From Pseudomonadota bacterium (lineage in GTDB: Bacteria; Pseudomonadota; Alphaproteobacteria; Rhizobiales; Xanthobacteraceae), in the NCBI GenBank assembly GCA_023390955.1, contig JAEWBW010000543.1, positions 1-23,546 on the forward strand: DNA of 23,546 bases. The letters are read 5' to 3'. A program made the position numbers and the translations under genes. Numbering within the stretch: position 1 is the first letter of the stretch; each line of letters starts with the position of its first letter. The notes under the pieces are model-generated. The model had not been told where the DNA came from. It made no database searches and worked only from the letters and a program-made list of their open reading frames with translations. Of the stretch, positions 1-7,962 are shown in pieces.

Positions 1-1242
1 CGTCAATCGGTCGTCCTCGATCTGCGCCACATACACTGCCGCATTCCACGCTGCAAAGGCCGTCGAGGTTCCGATAGTGCCCGTCACCTCGTTGGGCAGC
101 GCTTCCATATCATACCTGAAGATCGAACGGTTATCCGCATATGCATTAAAATTTAAGTCCCGGCCCAACGATCCGAGCTCATACTTAACGGCGCGCAATA
201 GCTCATGCCGGGTCACAGAGAAAGGATTTTCTCCCGGCCAGATCGCCTGGATCATTTCCATGCCCGGATCCTGGCCGTGAGAGTGGATTCCGATCAATCG
301 CCCGCCAGGCCGAAGCGCCTTCGCCAGGGGCGCAATGATCCGTTTCGCCCGGAAATTGACCGAGGACAGGGCGCGGTATGGCTGCGATGCAATGACGAGG
401 TCGAAATTGGCCTCGGTCTGGCCCGGTCGGGGAATGGTCGAATCCAGCAGGAACTTGTGGTCCTCGCGATAGAGCACGAGGACGACGGGCCGCTCGTACA
501 GCGGCATGGCCGTTCGCGGGCTAATCGCCGCGCGCCAGTTCTGCTCCAGAAATGGCTTCAGCTCCGCGATCTGGGTCTCGAACTCGCCGGTCGAGGAACC
601 CCGCAGCGGAACCTCGTGCCAGACGGTCGCAGCCGCTGCCGCGGGCGATGCCGGCGTGAGCCAGGGCGCCTCCGAGTAGAACATGTTGGTGAAGACGAAG
701 ACCGACGCCGGATGCTCGAAAATGCGGTCCGGCACCTTCTCCAGCGTCAGGCGCAGATCCTCGAGACTGAGCTCCTTGCCGGCGACATAAAACGGCATGT
801 GCGGATAGCGCTGATGCGTCGCCCGCAGCACCCGAGCCAGCACCGTGCCGTCGCCGACACCCGCGTCGAAGATGCGCAGGGCCGGCGGGCGCGGATGAAT
901 CGTCGAGAGCTCCAGCGCAACCCTGTCCGCGACCACCCGCTTCTCGCTGCAGGTGTGCACGAACAGCAGGTACTTCTGCCGGTTCTCGAAGAAGCGGAAA
1001 TTGCCGCGGGGATCGCGCTTTTCCTGGGGCACCTGCAGACCCCGCGGCGGCGGCAGGCCCCCGGTCGACGCGGCCATGTAAGCCTGGATCCGGTCCAGCG
1101 TATCGATTGTGATGCGCTTTCCCTCGCGCAGCCGGTGCACGAGCTTCCCATCGTTCACGGAGCGCCGGCCGAACGTCGATTCCGCCATGTCCGCCTTGCG
1201 GCAGAACTCGGTGATCTGGCTCAGGATTTCGTCGTTCTTCAT
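1..1242 (-). CDS. Partial HTH-class I SAM-dependent methyltransferase fusion (3' end outside window)
   Basis: Starting at ATG 1242 the frame stays open for 414 codons to the left edge, so the C-terminus is missing. Residues about 1-60 resemble a small helix-turn-helix domain: FCRKADMAESTFGRR, then VHRLREGKRITIDTLDRIQAY. Residues about 140-165 hold a glycine-rich SAM-binding motif I, RIFDAGVGDGTVLARVLR. Further on are DLVIASQPYRAL and LRPGGRLIGIHSHGQ, which fit motifs IV and V-VI of class I methyltransferases. Domain calls come from motif reading; the methyl acceptor is unknown. No Shine-Dalgarno sequence is visible before the ATG, so translation may be leaderless or the start may differ. The gene is divergent from the caspase-like gene, and a 10-bp inverted repeat lies just upstream of its start. 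The stretch at about 120-200 is visibly more AT-rich than the rest. Confidence 0.8.
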   Translation of the reverse strand, partial: MKNDEILSQITEFCRKADMAESTFGRRSVNDGKLVHRLREGKRITIDTLDRIQAYMAASTGGLPPPRGLQVPQEKRDPRGNFRFFENRQKYLLFVHTCSEKRVVADRVALELSTIHPRPPALRIFDAGVGDGTVLARVLRATHQRYPHMPFYVAGKELSLEDLRLTLEKVPDRIFEHPASVFVFTNMFYSEAPWLTPASPAAAAATVWHEVPLRGSSTGEFETQIAELKPFLEQNWRAAISPRTAMPLYERPVVLVLYREDHKFLLDSTIPRPGQTEANFDLVIASQPYRALSSVNFRAKRIIAPLAKALRPGGRLIGIHSHGQDPGMEMIQAIWPGENPFSVTRHELLRAVKYELGSLGRDLNFNAYADNRSIFRYDMEALPNEVTGTIGTSTAFAAWNAAVYVAQIEDDRLT

Positions 1243-1255
1243 GGGTGGGATTTCG

Positions 1256-1301
1256 GTGGGCAGAACTATTGGGCACGGCCCTCCTAGCAAATTCTGCCCA
1301 C
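1256..1301. promoter_or_regulatory. 10-bp inverted repeat upstream of the HTH-methyltransferase gene
   Basis: GTGGGCAGAA at 1256-1265 and TTCTGCCCAC at 1292-1301 are perfect reverse complements separated by 26 bp. A third TGGGCA lies between them at 1270-1275. The array begins 14 bp upstream of the methyltransferase ATG. Its position and symmetry suggest an operator, possibly bound by the gene's own HTH domain; that part is inference. Confidence 0.5.
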
Positions 1302-1302
1302 T

Positions 1303-1371
1303 CAGGGAATACCCTGGAATTGCTCCACACATGCCAAAAGCACGTGTGGTGAACCCCGGCTGACCGCCGGG
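1303..1371. repeat. Three small hairpins in the divergent intergenic region
   Basis: CAGGG-AATA-CCCTG lies at 1303-1316. CCACACATG pairs with CACGTGTGG across a 7-nt loop at 1325-1349 with one mismatch. CCCGGC-TGACC-GCCGGG lies at 1355-1371. They sit upstream of the caspase-like gene. None is followed by a T-run, so they look like operators or leader structures rather than terminators. Confidence 0.4.
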
Positions 1372-1409
1372 CAACAAACAAGCGCCATACCTCGCTGGGG
1401 ACATCCTTC

Positions 1410-3134
1410 ATGCGCCGCCTGCTCGTCGCACTCGCTCTGCTCACCGCGGCCGTCTGGTCCACCCCAGGCTTCGCGCAGGCGCGCAACCAGCTCGGGCCGC
1501 TCTGTACCACCGACACCACGCCGGCCGATCAGATGATCGACGCCTGCAACAAGATCGTCGCGCTCAAGGTCTTCAAGGGCCCGCAGCTCGCGACGATCCA
1601 TTTCTGGCGCGCAGTCGGCTGGAACAAGAAGGGCGACTACAGCAAGGTCATCGCTGATGTCACCGAGGCGATCCGGCTGCAGCCGAGCCAGGCGGCCTAT
1701 AATCTCAGGGGCTCGGCCTATTACGACAAGGGCGAGTACGACATCGCGATCGCCGATTTCGACGATGCGCTGAAGCTCGGCGCGCCAAGCGGCATCATCT
1801 TCCACAACCGCGGCAATGCCTGGCGCGGCAAGGGTGACTACGCCAGGGCGATCGCCGACTACGACGCCGTGATCAAGTCCGATCCGAAATCCACCTTCTC
1901 GTTCCAGAACCGTGGCATCTCGAAGGAGGCGCTCGGCGATTACGACGGCGCGCTCGCCGACATCAACCAGGCGATCCGGCTCGATCCGACGCTGCCGCAG
2001 CCGCTGATCAACCGCACCGCGATCTGGCGCGCCAGGGGTGACCTCGACCGCGCGATCGCCGACGGTAGCGAGGCGATCCGGCTGGCGAAAGAAAAACCAC
2101 CGACCAACATCATGACGCCGCCGAACAGCGTCCTGATCTCGGGCTACATCCATCGCGCGCTGGCCTATGAGGCCAAGGGCGATTACGCGCATGCGCGCGA
2201 GGATTACAAGGCAACGCTCGGCATCCCCGCCTCCGATGCCGGCAGCAAGGCCAATCAGGCCACCGCAAAGGTGCGGCTGTCGCTCGTCACCGAAGCGCCT
2301 GCACCGGTCCCGCGCGACGCGCCGACAGCGACCGAGCAGCAGCCGAGCACGCCGACGCAACAGCAGGCGAACACGACGCCGGCGCCCTCGCCGTCTCCGC
2401 TTCCAGCCGGCCGCGGCAAGCGCATGGCGCTGATCATCGGCAACGGCGCCTATCAGCACGTTACGCGGCTGCCTAATCCGCCGAGCGACGCGCGTGCAGT
2501 GGCCAAGAGCCTGCGCGACATCGGCTTCACCGTATCGGAAGGCGTCGACCTCGACCGCGCGGCGATGCAGAAGGTGACGCGCGATTTCCTGCGTGATGCC
2601 GCGCGGGCGCAGGTTGCCGTGGTCTACTATGCCGGACACGGCGTGCAGGTCGACGGCCGCAATTATCTCATTCCGGTCGACGTCGAGCTGAAGCCCGGCA
2701 CGGCCATGACGGAAGCGATGATCGACATGGACACGATCATGGCAGGCCTCGACGACCAGGTCCGCACCAACATTCTGATCTTTGATGCCTGCCGCAACAA
2801 TCCGATGGCGCCAAAAGTCGCGAACACTGGCGCCAGCCGCGCCATCGAAGGCGCATCCGGTCTTGCCGCGCCGACGAGCCTGGGCGCAGGCGCGACGCTC
2901 GGGGCCGGCACGCTGATCGCGTTCGCAACCGCGCCCGGGCAGGTCGCGCTCGACGGCGAAGGCGCCAACTCCCCCTTCTCAGCCGCGCTGTCGCGCCACA
3001 TCGGCACGCCGGGCCTGGAGGTGCAGCAGATGCTGACGCGCGTGCGGGCCGAGGTGGTGTCGACCACGAAGAACAAGCAGGTGCCGTGGTCGAACTCGTC
3101 GCTGCTCGGCGAGGTGTATCTGGCGGAGAAGTGA
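1410..3134 (+). CDS. Secreted TPR-caspase-like (peptidase C14) protein
   Basis: This 574-residue protein has an N-terminal signal peptide (MRRLLVALALL..., cleavage near the FAQA at 21-24). At about 60-270 come several tetratricopeptide repeats, recognisable by recurring GDYxxAIADYxxAI...DP patterns. A Pro/Gln/Thr-rich linker follows at about 295-333, then a caspase-like domain from about 336 (KRMALIIGNGAYQ). The expected catalytic dyad is present: His410 in VVYYAGHGVQ and Cys461 in IFDACRNNP. In the C14 family this pair cleaves after basic or acidic residues in protein substrates; the substrate here is unknown. The protein is probably periplasmic and the TPRs probably bind a partner. GGGGA lies 8 nt before the ATG. 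It seems monocistronic, convergent with the MetE-like gene. Confidence 0.9.
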   Translation: MRRLLVALALLTAAVWSTPGFAQARNQLGPLCTTDTTPADQMIDACNKIVALKVFKGPQLATIHFWRAVGWNKKGDYSKVIADVTEAIRLQPSQAAYNLRGSAYYDKGEYDIAIADFDDALKLGAPSGIIFHNRGNAWRGKGDYARAIADYDAVIKSDPKSTFSFQNRGISKEALGDYDGALADINQAIRLDPTLPQPLINRTAIWRARGDLDRAIADGSEAIRLAKEKPPTNIMTPPNSVLISGYIHRALAYEAKGDYAHAREDYKATLGIPASDAGSKANQATAKVRLSLVTEAPAPVPRDAPTATEQQPSTPTQQQANTTPAPSPSPLPAGRGKRMALIIGNGAYQHVTRLPNPPSDARAVAKSLRDIGFTVSEGVDLDRAAMQKVTRDFLRDAARAQVAVVYYAGHGVQVDGRNYLIPVDVELKPGTAMTEAMIDMDTIMAGLDDQVRTNILIFDACRNNPMAPKVANTGASRAIEGASGLAAPTSLGAGATLGAGTLIAFATAPGQVALDGEGANSPFSAALSRHIGTPGLEVQQMLTRVRAEVVSTTKNKQVPWSNSSLLGEVYLAEK

Positions 3135-3173
3135 GGGCGCGAGCTGACGCTGCCAGCCCGCCACAAACTCGAC

Positions 3174-3294
3174 GTCGTCCCGGCGAAGGCCGGGACCCAT
3201 TACCACCGAACGTGGATTGGCGAAGACTAGCCGTTAGCCAGCTCGCACTACGGCTTGTTCCCGGCGTATGGGTCCCGGCCTTCGCCGGGACGAC
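3174..3294. repeat. Perfect 27-bp inverted repeat, each arm itself a hairpin
   Basis: The arms at 3174-3200 and 3268-3294 are exact reverse complements. Each arm also folds on itself as GTCCCGGC-GAAG-GCCGGGAC. The element lies between two convergent genes and resembles the GC-rich palindromic repeats scattered through Bradyrhizobium-type genomes. It may act as a bidirectional transcript end, but no T-run is visible. Confidence 0.75.
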
Positions 3295-3341
3295 ACCGAG
3301 AGAACGGCGAGGCCTTTGCGCCTCACGCGTAGCGGAAAGAC

Positions 3342-3360
3342 TGGGGCCTTACTGGCCCCA
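3342..3360 (-). terminator. Hairpin straddling the stop codon of the MetE-like gene
   Basis: TGGGGCC-TTACT-GGCCCCA forms a perfect 7-bp stem, and the loop contains the gene's TAA stop. On the minus strand it is followed only by a short GTCTTTCC, so it is at best a weak intrinsic terminator. It could instead protect the operon's 3' end. Confidence 0.4.
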
Positions 3361-4467
3361 CACTTCCTTGGCGATCTCGACTGCGAGCCCGAGCTTGTTC
3401 CACTGCTCTTCCTCGGAGAGGATGTTGCCTTCCTCAGTCGAGGCGAAGCCGCATTGCGGGGACAGCGCGAGCTGGTCGAGCGGCGCGAACTTGGCGGCTT
3501 CTTCGAGACGGCGCTTGATGTCGTCCTTCTTCTCGAGCTCGCCGAACTTCGAGGTGATGACGCCGACCACGACAACCTTGTTGCCCTTCGGCAGGAAGCG
3601 CAGCGGCTCGAAGCCGCCGGCACGATCGCTATCATATTCCAGGAAGTAGCCGTCGTAGTTGGTGCCGGCGAGCATGGTCTCGGCCACCGGCTCGTATCCG
3701 CCCGAAGAGATCCAGGTCGAGCGGAAATTGCCGCGGCACACATGCGTCGTCACCACCATGTCGGCGGGCTTCTCGGCGAGCGCGTAGTTGATGATGCGCG
3801 CATAGGTCTGCTGCAGGCCATCGGGATTGTCGCCACGCGCGCGCGCCTTTTCCAGCTCCTCCGGCGAGCAGAGATAGGCCCAGACGGTGTCGTCGAACTG
3901 CAAATAGCGGCAGCCGGCGTCGTAGAACGCCTTGACGGCCTTGCGATAGGTCTTGCCGAGATCCTCGTAGAAGGCGTCGAGATCAGGATAGACGTCCTTG
4001 GAGATCGACTTGCGGCCGCCGCGGAAATGCAGCACCGCCGGCGAGGGGATCGTCATCTTGGCGGTGACGTGGGCCTGGTCCGCGTACTTCTTCAGGAAGC
4101 GGAAGTGGTCCAGCATCGGATGGGTATCAGGGAAATCGAGCTTGTCGATGACGCGGACGGAGTCATGCCGGGTCTGCACGCCCGCGAACTGGATGCCTGC
4201 GTCGGGGTGGAACAGCTCGCAGCCGGTCAGCTTGGCGAGGAAATCGAAGTGCCACCAGGAGCGGCGGAACTCGCCGTCGGTGGCGAGCTTCAGGCCGATC
4301 GAAGCCTGCTTGTGCACGACCTTCTCGATCTCCATGTCCTCGATCTTGCGCAGATCGTCGGCCGAGATCTCGCCCTTCTCCAGTCTGGCGCGTGCTTCCT
4401 TGATCTTCTGCGGACGCAACAGGCTGCCGACCTCGTCGGCGCGGAAGGGGGCTTTGGTTCGCTGCAT
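3349..4467 (-). CDS. MetE-like cobalamin-independent methionine synthase, C-terminal-domain type (COG0620)
   Basis: This 372-residue protein corresponds to the catalytic C-terminal barrel of MetE without the N-terminal half. The zinc ligands expected from E. coli MetE are all visible: His242 and Cys244 in TTHVCRGN, Glu277 in YFLEYDSD and Cys339 in LSPQCGF. Family members transfer a methyl or alkyl group to a zinc-bound thiol such as homocysteine; epoxyalkane:CoM transferases share the fold. The methyl donor here is not known. It is the last gene of the importer operon, 18 nt after livF, with a good GGGAG site before ATG 4467. That position suggests it may process the imported compound or a product of it, rather than being the housekeeping synthase. 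Confidence 0.88.
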   Translation of the reverse strand: MQRTKAPFRADEVGSLLRPQKIKEARARLEKGEISADDLRKIEDMEIEKVVHKQASIGLKLATDGEFRRSWWHFDFLAKLTGCELFHPDAGIQFAGVQTRHDSVRVIDKLDFPDTHPMLDHFRFLKKYADQAHVTAKMTIPSPAVLHFRGGRKSISKDVYPDLDAFYEDLGKTYRKAVKAFYDAGCRYLQFDDTVWAYLCSPEELEKARARGDNPDGLQQTYARIINYALAEKPADMVVTTHVCRGNFRSTWISSGGYEPVAETMLAGTNYDGYFLEYDSDRAGGFEPLRFLPKGNKVVVVGVITSKFGELEKKDDIKRRLEEAAKFAPLDQLALSPQCGFASTEEGNILSEEEQWNKLGLAVEIAKEVWGQ

Positions 4468-4485
4468 GGTTTACTCCCGAAAGAT

Positions 4486-5202
4486 TTAGTGGGCGGCCGC
4501 CCCGGCGACGCCAAGGTGGCGCTCGAGGACCGACGGGTCGGCCTTCAGCGCGGCGCTCGGGGCGTCGTGGACGATCGTTCCGCGCTCCAATATCACAACG
4601 CGGTCGGCCAGCCCCAGAATCTTTTGGGCATTCTGCTCGACGATGATCGAACAGATCCCGCCGGCGCGGGTGATGGACCCGATCGCCTTCAAAAGCTCCT
4701 CAACGATGATGGGAGCCAGGCCCTCGGTCGGCTCGTCCAGCAGCAGGACCTTCGGATTAAGGGTCAGGGCGCGGCCGATGGCCAGCATCTGTTGCTCGCC
4801 GCCGGAGAGCTGGTTGCCGAAATTGCTCCGCCGCTCCTTCAGCCGCGGGAACATCTCGTAGACCTTCTCGACCGTCCAGGGGCCGGGCTGGGCCACCGCG
4901 GTCATGTTTTCCTCGACCGTCAGCGAGCGGAAGATGTTGCGCTCCTGGGGCACCCAGCCGATGCCGGCGCGCGCCCGCTGGTCCGCCCGCAGGGCCGTGA
5001 TGTCGGTGCCGCCAAGCGCGACCGAGCCCGAGAAGCGGCGGGTCACGCCGACGATGGAATTGATCAGCGTGGTCTTGCCGGTGCCGTTGCGTCCGAGCAG
5101 GGCCAGCACCTGGCCCTCCCCGAGCCGCAGGCTCATGTTGGGCAGCACGACCGCCTCGCCGTATCCGGCACGCAGGGAGTCGACGGCGAGCAGATCAGAC
5201 AT
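4486..5202 (-). CDS. livF: HAAT-family ABC importer ATPase, LivF type (system 1)
   Basis: This 238-residue ATPase energises import of branched-chain amino acids or related small organic acids from the cytoplasmic face. Walker A is GRNGTGKT at 37-44, the signature is LSGGEQQ at 132-138, and Walker B ends in LLLDEP with Asp156-Glu157. The switch position reads IIVEQN, with Gln in place of the usual His, which is typical of LivF rather than LivG. ATG 5202 overlaps the end of livG by 8 nt and has GAGGA 5 nt upstream inside livG, implying translational coupling. The transported substrate cannot be told from the ATPase. Confidence 0.93.
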   Translation of the reverse strand: MSDLLAVDSLRAGYGEAVVLPNMSLRLGEGQVLALLGRNGTGKTTLINSIVGVTRRFSGSVALGGTDITALRADQRARAGIGWVPQERNIFRSLTVEENMTAVAQPGPWTVEKVYEMFPRLKERRSNFGNQLSGGEQQMLAIGRALTLNPKVLLLDEPTEGLAPIIVEELLKAIGSITRAGGICSIIVEQNAQKILGLADRVVILERGTIVHDAPSAALKADPSVLERHLGVAGAAAH

Positions 5203-5947
5203 GTGCTTCCTCGCCGAGATAGACGGCCTTGACCTGCGGATCGCGGGCGACCTGGTCGGGCGGGCCTTCGGTGAGCATTCCGCCGGACACGAGCACCGAG
5301 ATGCGGTCGGCGAAGGAAAAGACGAGATCCATGTCGTGCTCGATCAGCAGCACGGTAACGTCGCGAGGCAACCCGCCGACGACGGCGAGAATGTCGTGGC
5401 GCTCGCTCTCGGGCACGCCGGCGGCGGGCTCGTCGAGCAACAGCACGCGCGGCTTGGCGGCGATCGCGACCGCGATCTCGAGCAGGCGCTGCTTGCCATA
5501 GGGCAGCGTCACCGTCTGCTCGTTCATGACGTCGAGCAGGTGGAAGCGCTTCAGCAGCTCGGCGATCTCGTCATTGACGTCGTTGCGGGTGCCCATCCGC
5601 CGCCACCAGTCGCCGCCATGGCCGAGCCGCTCGGACACAGCGAGACCAATAGTCTCGAGCGGGGTCAGGTCGGCATAGAGCTGGTTGATCTGGAACGTGC
5701 GCGACAGGCCGCGCAGCACACGCTTGTGCACCGGCAGATCGGTGATGTCCTGGCCTTCGAGCAGGATACGGCCGGAGTTCGGCTTGAGGACACCGGTGAG
5801 CTGGTTGATGATCGTGGTCTTGCCGGCGCCGTTCGGTCCGATCAGCGCGTGGCGGGCGCCCTGCTCCACCTTGAGCGACAGATCGCGGGTGACGCGCAGG
5901 CCGCCAAAGGTCTTTTCGAGATTCCTGGTTTCGAGCACGATGGTCAT
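5195..5947 (-). CDS. livG: HAAT-family ABC importer ATPase, LivG type (system 1)
   Basis: This 250-residue ATPase is the partner of LivF. Walker A is GPNGAGKT at 37-44, followed by the LivG-type Q-loop region SRTFQINQLY. The signature is the LivG variant LPYGKQRLLEIA at about 148-159 rather than LSGGQ. Walker B is VLLLDEP with Asp172-Glu173, and the switch histidine is His204 in LLIEHDMD. The C-terminus VKAVYLGEE is typical of the family. The start overlaps the livM stop by 4 nt (ATGA) and has GGAGG 7 nt upstream. It forms a heterodimer with LivF by family analogy. Confidence 0.93.
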   Translation of the reverse strand: MTIVLETRNLEKTFGGLRVTRDLSLKVEQGARHALIGPNGAGKTTIINQLTGVLKPNSGRILLEGQDITDLPVHKRVLRGLSRTFQINQLYADLTPLETIGLAVSERLGHGGDWWRRMGTRNDVNDEIAELLKRFHLLDVMNEQTVTLPYGKQRLLEIAVAIAAKPRVLLLDEPAAGVPESERHDILAVVGGLPRDVTVLLIEHDMDLVFSFADRISVLVSGGMLTEGPPDQVARDPQVKAVYLGEEAHV

Positions 5948-6972
5948 GCGTCGGCCTCCGGCACGGCGACGACCGCTTTGCGCCCGGCGATCCGCTTGAT
6001 CAGGAGGTTGGGCAGGAACAGAACCCCGTAATGGATCCGCTGGCGGCCGACCAGCACGAGCACGACCAGAACGAGGCCGATCCAGAACTGCCAGTATTGC
6101 GGAGTGATCGTCGAGAAGACCTCCTGCAGCATGCGGAAGATCACGGCGCCGATCAGCCCGCCATAGAGATAGCCGGCGCCGCCGATGACCAGCACCAGCA
6201 TCAAATCGGCGGAACGCTCGAAAGCGAACACATCGAGCGAGGCGATCGCAGTGGTCTGGGTGAACAGCGCGCCTGCGATGCCGGCATAGAACGCCGCGAG
6301 CGTGTAGATCGCGACCAGGCGGCGGTTGACGGGAATGCCGATCGCGGCAGCGCGCAGCGGATTGTTCTTGATCGCGCGCAGCGACAGGCCGAACGGCGAA
6401 TGCACCACGCGGCGGGCGAACAGGAACAGCAGGAACAGCACCACCAGCGAATAGAAGAAACCGGTCTTGCCGAACATGTCGAAGGCGAACATGCCGAGGA
6501 TCGGCTGCATCTCGATGCCCTGCAGGCCGTCGGTACCGCCGGTGATGTTGGAGAAGCGCTCGGCGAGTGCTTCCAGCAGCAGCGCGATGCCGAGCGTCAC
6601 CATCAGCCGGGTCAAGTCGACGCCGCGGATCACCAGGAAGCTGGTGGCAAAGCCCAGCACCATCGCGGCGAGGCCGGCGACGATCAGAGCCAGCACCGGC
6701 TCGGTGACGATGCCGTGCAGCGCCAGCAGGCCGGCGGCATAGGCGCCCACACCGAAGAACGCCGCGTGTCCGAGCGAGACCACTCCGGCATAGCCGAGGA
6801 TCAGGTCGAGCGAGAGCGTGAACAGCGCCAGCCGCAGGATGTCCGTCATGATCAGATAGCGCGACGGAAACAGGAAGCCGCAGGCGAGCACGACGACCCA
6901 GAAGATGGCTTCGCCATAGTGCCAGCGGGCGTGGCGCTGGGCGTGATAACCGACGTCGGAAGATGCGTTCAT
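5944..6972 (-). CDS. livM: HAAT-family ABC importer permease, LivM type (system 1)
   Basis: This 342-residue integral membrane protein is one half of the translocation channel. The LivM hallmark GYAGVVSLGHAAFFGVGAY lies at 60-78. A cytoplasmic coupling loop SPFGLSLRAIKNNPLRAAAIG spans about 192-212. FYAGIAGAL at about 228-236 is another conserved family motif. Most of the rest is long hydrophobic segments, with a polar N-terminus (residues 1-20) and a basic C-terminus. It begins 9 nt after livH and overlaps livG by 4 nt. The ribosome site before ATG 6972 is weak (GAG), which fits coupling to livH translation. Confidence 0.93.
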   Translation of the reverse strand: MNASSDVGYHAQRHARWHYGEAIFWVVVLACGFLFPSRYLIMTDILRLALFTLSLDLILGYAGVVSLGHAAFFGVGAYAAGLLALHGIVTEPVLALIVAGLAAMVLGFATSFLVIRGVDLTRLMVTLGIALLLEALAERFSNITGGTDGLQGIEMQPILGMFAFDMFGKTGFFYSLVVLFLLFLFARRVVHSPFGLSLRAIKNNPLRAAAIGIPVNRRLVAIYTLAAFYAGIAGALFTQTTAIASLDVFAFERSADLMLVLVIGGAGYLYGGLIGAVIFRMLQEVFSTITPQYWQFWIGLVLVVLVLVGRQRIHYGVLFLPNLLIKRIAGRKAVVAVPEADA

Positions 6973-6981
6973 CGGTGCAAC

Positions 6982-7851
6982 TCAGCGCGCGGCGGTGCGG
7001 CCGAACAGGCCGTTCGGGCGCCAGATCAGGATCACGATCATCATGGTGTAGATCACGAACGGTCCCATTTTCGGCACGTAATACTTGCCGGCGACGTCGC
7101 CGATGCCGAGCAGGAGCGACGCAAGGAACGGGCCGGTGATCGAGGAAGAGCCGCCGACGGTGACCACGATCAGGAAGTAGATCATGAACTTCAGCGGGAA
7201 GTACGGATCGAGCCCGAGGATCTCGGCACTGAGCGCGCCACCGAGGCCGGCGAGTCCGCAGCCGAATGCGAAGGTGAAGGCGAACACCTGCGGCACGTTG
7301 ATGCCGAGGCCGCTGGCGGCGCGCGGATCGTCCACCGCGGCGCGCAGGCGGCTGCCGAAGCGCGTCTTCGCCAGCACCATCTGCAGGCCGATGGTGAGCA
7401 GGCCGCAGATCACGATGATCATCAGCCGGTAGCGGCCGACGCCGACGCCGAACACGTCGAACTGGCCCTGCAGCGCAGCCGGCAGGTTGATGAAGACCCG
7501 CGACGAACCCATGAAATAGTCGACGGCCGCGACCGACATGAACGTCAGGCCAATGGTGAACAGCACCTGGTCGAGATGGCTGCGTGTATAGAGATGCCGG
7601 TAGAGCGTCCGCTCCAGCAGGATGCCGATCATTGCGGAGGAGACGAAGGCGAGCGGCAGCGCGGCGAAGAACGGCCAGCCCATCTTGTTGACCAGGATCA
7701 TGCAGACATAGCCGCCGGCCATGGCGAAGGCGCCGTGGGCGAGATTGACGAAGTTCATCAATCCTAGCGTGACCGCGAGCCCGCAGGCGAGCACGAACAG
7801 CAGCATGCCGTAGGCAACGCCATCGAACAGGTTGGTGAGGATTGCAGTCAT
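6982..7851 (-). CDS. livH: HAAT-family ABC importer permease, LivH type (system 1)
   Basis: This 289-residue membrane protein is the second channel half. The LivH hallmark GLMNFVNLAHGAFAMAGGY lies at 30-48. The coupling loop TRFGSRLRAAVDDPRAASGL spans about 163-182. The C-terminus IWRPNGLFG is typical of HAAT permeases. The gene follows the binding-protein gene after a 159-nt gap filled with hairpin repeats, and ATG 7851 has no strong ribosome site. Permeases are usually needed in lower amounts than the binding protein, and the hairpin block may help set that ratio; this is inference. Confidence 0.93.
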   Translation of the reverse strand: MTAILTNLFDGVAYGMLLFVLACGLAVTLGLMNFVNLAHGAFAMAGGYVCMILVNKMGWPFFAALPLAFVSSAMIGILLERTLYRHLYTRSHLDQVLFTIGLTFMSVAAVDYFMGSSRVFINLPAALQGQFDVFGVGVGRYRLMIIVICGLLTIGLQMVLAKTRFGSRLRAAVDDPRAASGLGINVPQVFAFTFAFGCGLAGLGGALSAEILGLDPYFPLKFMIYFLIVVTVGGSSSITGPFLASLLLGIGDVAGKYYVPKMGPFVIYTMMIVILIWRPNGLFGRTAAR

Positions 7852-7871
7852 TATCTCAGCTTGAAGTTAGT

Positions 7872-7952
7872 CGTCATGGCCGGGCTCGTCCCGGCCATCC
7901 ACGTTCTTGTCCGGGCTTTGCGTGGATGCCCGGGACAAGCCCGGGCATGACG
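7872..7952. repeat. Imperfect 32-bp inverted repeat between binding-protein and livH genes
   Basis: The arms at 7872-7903 and 7921-7952 are reverse complements with three mismatches. Each arm begins or ends in CGTCATG and CATCCACG, and each has its own inner GGCCGGG/CCCGGCC-type palindrome. It matches the style of repeats common between genes in Bradyrhizobium-like genomes. Confidence 0.7.
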
Positions 7953-7962
7953 CTGAGAGTGG

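Noticed and set aside
1286..1300. Sigma-54-like element TGGGCAGAATTTGCT on the minus strand
   Set aside because: The GG-to-GC distance is 9 nt rather than the strict 10, and the TGGGCAGAA part is explained by the inverted repeat.
3268..5232. 654-codon open frame on the plus strand
   Set aside because: It mirrors the MetE-like and livF genes; its composition is rich in Leu, Gly, Asp and Arg without any family motif.
6031..7767. 578-codon plus-strand frame rich in His, Glu, Asp and Gln
   Set aside because: It is the antisense of hydrophobic permease codons, which produces exactly this charged composition.
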